62,101 nucleotides of DNA from Pseudomonadota bacterium. Lineage in GTDB: Bacteria; Bdellovibrionota; Bacteriovoracia; Bacteriovoracales; Bacteriovoracaceae. The position numbers were made by a program, and so were the translations under genes. Below the pieces are notes generated by a model. It searched no databases, was not told the DNA's origin, and saw nothing but the letters and a program-made list of their open reading frames with translations. The stretch spans positions 1-62,101 of the forward strand of contig JAIYDC010000131.1 in assembly GCA_027487685.1 (NCBI GenBank), written 5' to 3'. The number at the start of each line of letters is the position of its first letter. Positions within the stretch are counted from its first letter, which is position 1. Positions 41,462-47,687 of the stretch are shown piece by piece.

Positions 41462-43003
41462 ATGGAAAATACTTTAGAGAAAAACTCAAATATTGTTGCC
41501 GAAAAGTCGAAGTTCTTTTTAAGTCGGCTACTTACCTATTTCTCTTTTCTACTCCTCCCCGTCTGGATCCAGAAGACACTGGAACTTAGCATCTTTGCCC
41601 AGAGCCTACTTATGTTGGCCTACCTGATGTTCATGGCCAGCCAATGGTACCTCCTTGGCAAAGAGATTGATCATCGCCTTAAGATTTACTTTCGGGCGAA
41701 CTCGACCATCGATCGGGTGCTTTACCGAGTCGTGATAGGCAACGCCACTATGCTTGTAGTCTTTAACGTCATGGCCTTTATTCCGGAGTCGATTGTTCGT
41801 CATTTCTTTTGGGGCTTCTTTATTCTTCTTGGGCTTTTCTACTCCTGGCCAACACGAGGAAAAATAATCGAGGAGTCGGTAAGCACCCAATTCACTGAAT
41901 ACAAATACCTCGACTCTTTCGAAAAAACCGTTCTGTTTCTCACGATTGCAATGTTCGTCACGAGCATGCCTAGCTTTCCCTTCATGAGTAACCTCGAGAC
42001 GTTAAAGTTGATCGTCGATCCGGAAGAGAAGATGCATGGTCAGCTCTGGAACTACATGCACTTGAACTTTTTCCCTTTTCAGCGGTTTTCTCACCTTGTT
42101 AATCTCGGCTGGGGTATGCACTTCTACTTTGTGAATGTGGGGCTTTATTTGCTTGCATTCTACGGGATTCTTCGCTTTTTTATCTCCCGCCGCCTTTCGA
42201 TCCTGGGACTCTTTGCTCTTGTCTCTACATGGTCTGTTGCCTTGTTTTTAAAAAAGGATCCCTACCTCTGTGCCACCACCTGTTTTTCTGTTCTTTGGGT
42301 TTGGTCAATTCTTTGGTGTGTCAAGAGCTCGACTTACCGGTCAGGCCTTATGTACGGGCTCCTTTGCTACGTAGGTGTCGTGCTTAATTTCAATTATGTC
42401 GTCCTGTATCCATTGGGACTTGGACTACTCTATTTCTCTTTCCTTAGGGATACGACCGACTGGTATCGTGCACAGTTCGTTAAATACACCATGGTTGGCC
42501 TCTTTCTTATTCTTCTCACTATGATCACCCATATCGATTTGCGCTTCTTCGAAACGACCTTTACTTTGGGCCAGCTCGAGACTCATCTGGCCGTGATCCT
42601 TAAGCGTAAGGCCTTCTATGCCTTGGCATTTCTTGGTCTCATCACTCTCGGACTCATGATTATGAAACCTTATCGTAGAATGTTCACTGTCCTAACCCTC
42701 GATGTCGTACGTCTTCGTGAGTTCACCCTGCTCGTCACTTGTCTTCTTTTTCTGAGTCTCTGGGTTGAGAAAGACCTTGCTCAAAGTTTTGGCCTTCTAT
42801 GGTTCGTCGTTTTTCTTTGCATCTTGCCACTAGAGTGGATTTTCCAGAGTATTTCTCGTCTTCGGTCCCGCAGGAATTTCATCTACATGATCTATGTGAT
42901 GGTATGCCTCCTCGACTCACATTTCGAGGGTCGTATACGGATCCTCTATAATTTCTTCCAGTCCCCCCCCGACATAGTTGAGCTAATCCATCGTGAGAAT
43001 TGA
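41462..43003 (+). CDS. Polytopic membrane protein of unknown function
   Basis: A 513-residue protein that I do not recognise. It has roughly ten to twelve hydrophobic segments from about residue 20 to 470, separated by short basic loops. One longer non-membrane segment near residues 175-215 (ETLKLIVDPEEKMHGQLWNYMHLN) carries charged and aromatic residues and probably faces the periplasm. The layout resembles polytopic glycosyltransferase-C or permease proteins, but no motif confirms either. It stands alone behind a structured leader. A CGGA is the only ribosome binding signal, and a TTGTCC/TATTAT pair (16 bases apart) overlaps its ATG, so a start further downstream cannot be excluded. Confidence 0.7.
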   Translation: MENTLEKNSNIVAEKSKFFLSRLLTYFSFLLLPVWIQKTLELSIFAQSLLMLAYLMFMASQWYLLGKEIDHRLKIYFRANSTIDRVLYRVVIGNATMLVVFNVMAFIPESIVRHFFWGFFILLGLFYSWPTRGKIIEESVSTQFTEYKYLDSFEKTVLFLTIAMFVTSMPSFPFMSNLETLKLIVDPEEKMHGQLWNYMHLNFFPFQRFSHLVNLGWGMHFYFVNVGLYLLAFYGILRFFISRRLSILGLFALVSTWSVALFLKKDPYLCATTCFSVLWVWSILWCVKSSTYRSGLMYGLLCYVGVVLNFNYVVLYPLGLGLLYFSFLRDTTDWYRAQFVKYTMVGLFLILLTMITHIDLRFFETTFTLGQLETHLAVILKRKAFYALAFLGLITLGLMIMKPYRRMFTVLTLDVVRLREFTLLVTCLLFLSLWVEKDLAQSFGLLWFVVFLCILPLEWIFQSISRLRSRRNFIYMIYVMVCLLDSHFEGRIRILYNFFQSPPDIVELIHREN

Positions 43004-43042
43004 GTTAAGATTATAGATTTACTTACTTTTTGCAGATTCCTT

Positions 43043-43072
43043 TTGCACCGTTCCTGCGTGAGTTGCTACAAT
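43043..43072 (+). promoter_or_regulatory. Promoter of the small orphan gene, overlapping its first ATG
   Basis: TTGCAC (43043-43048) and TACAAT (43067-43072) are 18 bases apart, a strong sigma-70 match. The -10 box contains the first two bases of the ATG at 43071. Transcription would then begin near 43079, so that ATG cannot be the translation start. Confidence 0.65.
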
Positions 43073-43097
43073 GACCGTAAGAAGAATCGAGAAGAGA

Positions 43098-43364
43098 ATG
43101 TATCTCTTCCGCGATCAAGGAGGACTTTTGTACAAGGCACCCTTAACCGCTACCGTTTTCAAAGATTTCTCTTCTTGTTACCAGCATTTCTCTTCCCAGC
43201 AGCCCAAAAATCCCGATGAACCATTTGTGTATGTTGATGCTTCTGGAGTGAAGTTGTTAACTGGCGTGGTAGATGAGAAGCACATGACCCTCGATGGTGT
43301 CTTCGCTCTTTCCATGGCCGGGGATGGGTTCGTGGAAATGCTTGCCCTTCACGAAGCAGGCTAA
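43098..43364 (+). CDS. Small protein of unknown function
   Basis: The frame is open from 43071, but a promoter -10 box covers that ATG, so I place the start at the in-frame ATG 43098, giving 88 residues. GAGAAGAG precedes it closely. The product is soluble, without signal peptide or membrane segment, and reads as a small alpha/beta protein (YLFRDQGGLLYKAP, FVYVDASGVKLLTGVV, MTLDGVFALSMAGDGFVEML). It has its own promoter and terminator, so it is a single-gene transcript. Function is unknown. Confidence 0.6.
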   Translation: MYLFRDQGGLLYKAPLTATVFKDFSSCYQHFSSQQPKNPDEPFVYVDASGVKLLTGVVDEKHMTLDGVFALSMAGDGFVEMLALHEAG

Positions 43365-43417
43365 ACGAAATTGGGGAAAACTCATTTAGTCTAGAGAAAA
43401 ATGACGATTATTTTAAA

Positions 43418-43443
43418 GGGGAGCTTTGGGCTCCCTTTTTTTA
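43418..43443 (+). terminator. Intrinsic terminator of the small orphan gene
   Basis: GGGAGC (43419-43424) pairs with GCTCCC (43430-43435) around a short TTTGG-type loop, with AAA on the left and TTTTTTT on the right. It is about 55 bases after the orphan stop codon. Confidence 0.85.
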
Positions 43444-43484
43444 TCTATCTAATTTTGCTGTAATTTTTAGGGTGTTTTAGGTAT

Positions 43485-43513
43485 TTAACTCAAATATTCA
43501 CAATAAATATGAT
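43485..43513 (+). promoter_or_regulatory. Candidate promoter of the CysQ-like gene
   Basis: TTAACT (43485-43490) and TATGAT (43508-43513) are 17 bases apart in an A/T-rich stretch that follows a terminator. The predicted start near 43520 leaves a 16-25 base leader before the GTG at 43536 or the ATG at 43545. Confidence 0.5.
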
Positions 43514-43535
43514 TGTGGAAAACTAGGCTGAAAAT

Positions 43536-44270
43536 GTGGATAACATGCGAAAAAACCTAAATTATTTGGCCGAAATGATGATGAGGGCCCGACCTAATGT
43601 CGACAAACTCGTGAATCGTTTTCCCACGGCGCACTCCAAGCTTAAGGCAGACCTGACTCCGGTTACGGAGCTAGACCTACGGCTCTCGGAATTGATCGAG
43701 GAATTTGCGGGCCGGGAGTTTCCAGGTGTGACCTTTTATTCCGAGGAGAAGTTCTCGGAGTGGGCATTTCCTCTTCTAGCGGTGGATCCCCTTGATGGAA
43801 CTCAGGAATACATTGAAGGTCGGGATGAGTGGGCGATATCTCTTGGTTTCTTTCCGGATGACTCTTTTCATGGTGAAGGTTGGATTTATAACCCCAGGAA
43901 GGGTGAATGCTTTTCCGATCCCACCCCGAGGACGTTTAAGTCAAAACCACTGTACTGTGGGGAGGTTTCTCGTTCAGAGTGGAAAAATGGACTTTTTACA
44001 GGCAAGGATAAGGGGCAATTCAAACTCTCTCCAGTCGGTAGTATAGCCTATAAACTCGGGCGTCTTTCAGCAGGGGAGAGTGACTTCGTCGTTAGTCTGC
44101 GCCCTAAGAATATATGGGATATAGCCGGTGGGACCCTCCTGTGCCATCAAGCAGGTTTGCGTTTTTATGCCGGAGGTAGAGAAGTCACTAGCGTCTTGCA
44201 GCTCTACCGGCCCCCTCTGATTTGGTGCCATGCTGAGCTTTTTTCGGAACTCGCAAAAACTTATCCTTAG
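43536..44270 (+). CDS. Inositol monophosphatase family enzyme, CysQ-like
   Basis: A 244-residue Mg-dependent phosphatase of the inositol monophosphatase family. The metal-binding motifs are YSEEK (residues 69-73), DPLDGTQEY (about 83) and the C-terminal WDIAGGTLLCHQAG. Members hydrolyse inositol phosphates or, as CysQ, 3'-phosphoadenosine-5'-phosphate from sulfate assimilation. YSEEK and DPLDGTxEY resemble the CysQ form. GTG at 43536 and ATG at 43545 are both possible starts; an AGG nine bases before favours the GTG. Its 3' end overlaps the convergent nth gene by 83 bases, and both reading frames are conserved-looking there. Confidence 0.82.
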   Translation: MDNMRKNLNYLAEMMMRARPNVDKLVNRFPTAHSKLKADLTPVTELDLRLSELIEEFAGREFPGVTFYSEEKFSEWAFPLLAVDPLDGTQEYIEGRDEWAISLGFFPDDSFHGEGWIYNPRKGECFSDPTPRTFKSKPLYCGEVSRSEWKNGLFTGKDKGQFKLSPVGSIAYKLGRLSAGESDFVVSLRPKNIWDIAGGTLLCHQAGLRFYAGGREVTSVLQLYRPPLIWCHAELFSELAKTYP

Positions 44271-44898
44271 AGACGCAGATGTCCTTTAGGTTACAAAGGT
44301 CACACTGAGGTTTGCGCGCATTACAGGTACGCCGACCAAGGAAGATGAGAAGGTGGGAAACGTCGGTCCATTGCTCATTCGGATAGAGGGTCATGAGATC
44401 GCGTTCTACTTTTTCTGGGTCGGTCTGGGCCGTAAGGCCAAGGATCTTTGCCGTCCGCTTGACGTGAGTATCAACGACTATGCCGGTGTTAATGCCGAAT
44501 GCGTTTCCAAGAACTACGTTGGCAGTCTTGCGGCCCACCCCTGGTAGCTCACTCAGTTCATGAACCGTTTGGGGTACCACTCCCTCGAACTTCTCAACCA
44601 GCATCTGAGCGCACCCAAGGAGACTCTTACTCTTATTCCGGAAGAAGTTGATGGATTTAATTATCTCTTCGACTTCCGGAAGATTGGCCGAGGCCAGTGC
44701 TTCTGGGGTTGGATAGCGACGAAAGAGCTCAGGCGTTACAATATTTACACGTACGTCGGTGCATTGAGCGGAAAGTATCGTCGCTAGCAGTAGTTCGAAC
44801 GGGTTTGAGTGGTTTAGTTCGCAATGGGCGTCAGGGTGGACATTTTGGAGTCGCCGAAAGATCTCAGCTGCGAGTTCGCGTTTCTTAGTTTTAGTCAT
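44188..44898 (-). CDS. nth: Endonuclease III
   Basis: Nth is a bifunctional glycosylase/AP lyase that removes oxidised pyrimidines. The 236-residue protein has LLATILSAQCTDVRVN, the helix-hairpin-helix ELPGVGRKTANVVL with the catalytic lysine, VVDTHVKRTAKILGL with the catalytic aspartate, and the four-cysteine iron-sulfur cluster CNARKPQCDLCNLKDIC near the end. About 25 basic residues after the cluster form a tail that overlaps the CysQ-like gene on the other strand. The ATG at 44898 is preceded by a promoter shared in its gap with rlmE. Confidence 0.95.
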   Translation of the reverse strand: MTKTKKRELAAEIFRRLQNVHPDAHCELNHSNPFELLLATILSAQCTDVRVNIVTPELFRRYPTPEALASANLPEVEEIIKSINFFRNKSKSLLGCAQMLVEKFEGVVPQTVHELSELPGVGRKTANVVLGNAFGINTGIVVDTHVKRTAKILGLTAQTDPEKVERDLMTLYPNEQWTDVSHLLIFLGRRTCNARKPQCDLCNLKDICVSKDKFLRVPKKAQHGTKSEGAGRAARR

Positions 44899-44904
44899 AA
44901 GCCT

Positions 44905-44933
44905 ATGCTAGCAAAATTGGCCTCTTTGTTCAA
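44905..44933 (-). promoter_or_regulatory. Candidate promoter of nth
   Basis: On the minus strand TTGAAC (44928-44933) and TAGCAT (44905-44910) are 17 bases apart and lie a few bases upstream of the nth ATG. The leader would be extremely short. Confidence 0.4.
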
Positions 44934-44953
44934 AGCCTGCTAATTAAGATAAA
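44926..44953 (+). promoter_or_regulatory. Candidate promoter of rlmE
   Basis: TTGTTC (44926-44931) and GATAAA (44948-44953) are 16 bases apart, with CGAGGA shortly before the rlmE ATG at 44967. An alternative pairing is TTGGCC (44917) with TAATTA (44941), 18 bases apart. It overlaps the nth promoter on the other strand. Confidence 0.4.
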
Positions 44954-44966
44954 TACGAGGACCTGC

Positions 44967-45563
44967 ATGAGTAACTTTAAAGTTAAAGACCATTATTTCA
45001 ATAAGGCCAAGAGTGAAAACTACTTCGCTCGGAGCATTTATAAGCTTGAGGAAATCGACGAAAAGTACAAGGTCCTCAGTCCTGGTATGCTGGTGGTTGA
45101 TTTCGGTTATCATCCGGGTTCCTGGATCCAGTACACGAGCCGGATCATCGGCGATGAAGGGCGAGTGGTAGGCATCGACGTGCGCGAGGTCAATAAGAAG
45201 CTTTCAGGTATTAAGAACGTACGTGTTTTTCAGAAAGACATTTTCGAGATCTCGGATCTTAGTCAACTCGGCGTGGAGGGCCAATTCGATGTGGTCTTGT
45301 CTGACATGGCGCCAAATACGACCGGAATCAAAACCCTAGATCAGGACCGGAGTCTCAACCTCGTAGAATCTGTCTTTGGCTTACTTCCAAAGTTCCTAAG
45401 GCCCGGCGGAGATTTCGTGATGAAGGTCTTCGACTCTCAGCACGCCCGGAACTTCCTGAAAGAGCAACAAAAAATGTTCAAAGAATTCCATTATTCAAAA
45501 CCAAAATCCACCCGAACGATCAGCAAAGAATTTTTTGTCATTGGAAAGAACTTTAAGGCATAA
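44967..45563 (+). CDS. rlmE: 23S rRNA (uridine-2552 2'-O) methyltransferase RlmE/FtsJ-like
   Basis: RlmE methylates U2552 in the ribosomal A loop. The 198-residue protein has the tetrad residues in place: lysine in SIYKLEEI, aspartate in LSDMAPNTTG, lysine in FVMKVF and glutamate in KEFFVIGKNF. Motif I reads VDFGYHPGSWIQ, where the family usually has DLGAAPGGW. The two bulky residues next to the SAM-binding glycine are unusual. YFNKAKSENYFARS at the start fits the substrate region. AGGACC precedes the ATG. Its TAA overlaps the next ATG. Confidence 0.88.
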   Translation: MSNFKVKDHYFNKAKSENYFARSIYKLEEIDEKYKVLSPGMLVVDFGYHPGSWIQYTSRIIGDEGRVVGIDVREVNKKLSGIKNVRVFQKDIFEISDLSQLGVEGQFDVVLSDMAPNTTGIKTLDQDRSLNLVESVFGLLPKFLRPGGDFVMKVFDSQHARNFLKEQQKMFKEFHYSKPKSTRTISKEFFVIGKNFKA

Positions 45564-46840
45564 TGACCTTCATGGTTTTCAAGGATTTAAACCGCAACGG
45601 CAAGCTCACAGTTTGCTGCTTGCTCGGGCTTCTTACACTCGCTACCTTCCCTGCTTGGGGAAATCTTAATTTCATTAAGGACAACACCCTTTTTACTCCG
45701 CCCTCTGTACAAGTTAAGCCTGTCCTCGTAACCGACGGTCCAGACTTCTCAAAAATCCTTTCTAAGCATCAAAGTTGGGCCGAACAGCTGGACTACGACA
45801 GCACTAAGTATAATGTTCAGTACACCTTTAACGTCGATCTAGAAGACTTTATTAAGCGACAGCTCATGCTTTACCGTCCTGATTTTATATCGGCGGTTGT
45901 GCTTGATAACGAAACCGGACACATCCTGGCCGCCGTAGACTATGCTCGGGCGAAGAACGTCTTTGGGCGGGATCTGGCGTTCACTAATTCCCACCCTGCC
46001 GCAAGTATCTTTAAGGTGATTACGGCAGCTGACCTTCTTGAGAACACCCATATTAAGACGGACACAGAATTCAGCTTCACTGGTCGCTCAACAACTCTGT
46101 ACCGGCATCAACTTAAGGATCCGGGCGGTCGCCAGCGCTGGAGTCGGACCCTGGATCTCGAAAAAGCCTTCGCAACTTCGAACAACGTGATCTTTGGTCG
46201 TACGGCGATCGAAAATCTCACTCCAGCAGGACTCAAGAAAATGGCCGAAAAGTTCGGCTTTAACAAGCGGCTTGTCGAGGGCATTAATCTTGCCCCCTCA
46301 ATCTTTTCTATCGCCTCAGATCAGTACAACCTGGCCGAATTCTCCTCGGGTTTAAATGATAAAACAATCATGAGCCCTGTTCACGGTGCAGTGATCAGCT
46401 CTGTGGTCGCCAATGGAGGTCTTCTCCGTTACCCTGTTGTGATTCGGTCCCTCGAAAGTATCAGCGACCGGAAGACGATTTATCCCGCTCTAAAAAAAGA
46501 CGAGGTCGTGCTGACCCCCCGCACTTCCGAAGACCTCCGTAGCCTTTTCTTGGCAACTGTTACCAATGGAACGGCGCGGGCCTCCTTCAGGCGAAGTAAG
46601 TATCTCCTGGATAAACTAGAGATCGGCGGAAAAACCGGAAGTCTCACCGGCGGTGAGCCTTACGGGAAGCGCGACTGGTTTGTAAGCTATGCGAAGTCCC
46701 TCGAAGATAAGAACGACAAAGGAATCTCGATCTGCATTATGATCGTGAATCAGAGAAAGTGGTACGTGAAGTCCTCGCTCGTTGCCAAGAACATCATGGA
46801 ATACTACTACTCAAACCTTTATCCTCAGAAAAAATTATAA
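45563..46840 (+). CDS. Short penicillin-binding transpeptidase-domain protein
   Basis: A 425-residue protein with an N-terminal membrane segment or signal (residues 14-33, ending FPAWG) and a transpeptidase domain. Motifs are ASIFK (SxxK, about residue 150), SNN in FATSNNVIFG and KTG in IGGKTGSLTG. It lacks the N-terminal pedestal of class B penicillin-binding proteins and the glycosyltransferase of class A. ILAAVDYARAKN and MIVNQRKWYVKSSLVAKNI near the end are typical of the fold. It is coupled to rlmE by TAATG, followed by lepB. It may be a specialised crosslinking enzyme. The exact role is not readable. Confidence 0.85.
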   Translation: MTFMVFKDLNRNGKLTVCCLLGLLTLATFPAWGNLNFIKDNTLFTPPSVQVKPVLVTDGPDFSKILSKHQSWAEQLDYDSTKYNVQYTFNVDLEDFIKRQLMLYRPDFISAVVLDNETGHILAAVDYARAKNVFGRDLAFTNSHPAASIFKVITAADLLENTHIKTDTEFSFTGRSTTLYRHQLKDPGGRQRWSRTLDLEKAFATSNNVIFGRTAIENLTPAGLKKMAEKFGFNKRLVEGINLAPSIFSIASDQYNLAEFSSGLNDKTIMSPVHGAVISSVVANGGLLRYPVVIRSLESISDRKTIYPALKKDEVVLTPRTSEDLRSLFLATVTNGTARASFRRSKYLLDKLEIGGKTGSLTGGEPYGKRDWFVSYAKSLEDKNDKGISICIMIVNQRKWYVKSSLVAKNIMEYYYSNLYPQKKL

Positions 46841-46852
46841 AAGGTGGAATCA

Positions 46853-47656
46853 ATGGAAGATAACTCTAACCCGGTCGCACCCGAGACTATCCCTACCCCG
46901 GATGCTCCCGTAGCAGCGGCGCCCGTGATGTCGAAGAAAGAAAAGTTCCTGAAGGAGGTAAAATCCTTCACACTGATTATTCTCTCAGTCCTCGTATTCC
47001 GTTCCATCCTATTTGAGCCATTCAAGATTCCATCAGGTTCCATGATACCCACACTTTTGATCGGAGACTTTATCCTGGTCAACAAGTTCTCGTATGGCCT
47101 GAAGGTTCCTTTCAGTGATTGGTTTACGGATCCTGTTTATCTAACGGGTCCGGACCAGCCGGCCCGGGGTGATGTGATTGTCTTTAAATACCCGAAGGAC
47201 CCGAACCTGAACTACATCAAACGGGTGATAGGCCTTCCAGGTGATACGATTGAAGTGATCGACAAAGTCGTCTACGTTAACAATAAGCCTATCGAGACGT
47301 CTGAAATTGACGGTAAAGAGATCCTCGAGGATATGGACGACCGCTACAAGTCCTATCAATTTAAATTCCTAAAGACTAAGACCGGGGAGCAAACTCACAC
47401 CACTCAGGTCGATACCGGCAACGACTACTTCGCTAACTATTACAAGTTTACCGTACCCAAGGATAATTTCTTTGTTATGGGGGATAATCGAGATTTCTCA
47501 GCGGACTCCCGCCGGTGGGGAACTGTCCCATTCGGTCATATCAAAGGTAAGGCCATCATGATCTGGTTCTCCCTTTCCGTACCGTGGCCTTGGAGCGAGG
47601 ACGAACAGGAGTCCTGGAAGTTCCGGCCTTGGCGGATCGGAACGATTATTGATTAA
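46853..47656 (+). CDS. lepB: Signal peptidase I
   Basis: LepB cleaves Sec and Tat signal peptides from exported preproteins. The 267-residue protein has an acidic/proline N-terminal stretch, one transmembrane segment (LIILSVLVFRSILF), the catalytic serine in PSGSMIPTL, the catalytic lysine in YIKRVIGLPGD, and MGDNRDFSADSR near the C-terminus. The ATG at 46853 is five bases after AAGGTGG. The GTG at 46844 lies inside this ribosome binding site and would be an unlikely start. A bidirectional terminator follows. Confidence 0.95.
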   Translation: MEDNSNPVAPETIPTPDAPVAAAPVMSKKEKFLKEVKSFTLIILSVLVFRSILFEPFKIPSGSMIPTLLIGDFILVNKFSYGLKVPFSDWFTDPVYLTGPDQPARGDVIVFKYPKDPNLNYIKRVIGLPGDTIEVIDKVVYVNNKPIETSEIDGKEILEDMDDRYKSYQFKFLKTKTGEQTHTTQVDTGNDYFANYYKFTVPKDNFFVMGDNRDFSADSRRWGTVPFGHIKGKAIMIWFSLSVPWPWSEDEQESWKFRPWRIGTIID

Positions 47657-47665
47657 TGCTACAAC

Positions 47666-47686
47666 AAGGGCCCATTTGGGCCCTTT
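47666..47686. terminator. Terminator between lepB and mutS2
   Basis: AAGGGCCC (47666-47673) pairs perfectly with GGGCCCTT (47678-47685) around an ATTT loop. It lies between the convergent stops of lepB and mutS2. The T run on the plus side is short (TTTCC). Confidence 0.75.
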
Positions 47687-47687
47687 C

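Noticed and set aside
41305-41589. Reading frame of 94 codons starting with GTG at 41305
   Set aside because: Its start lies inside the perfect AAGGAGGTG element, it runs into the start of the orphan membrane gene in another frame, and its composition follows purine-rich tracts. It is more likely part of the leader.
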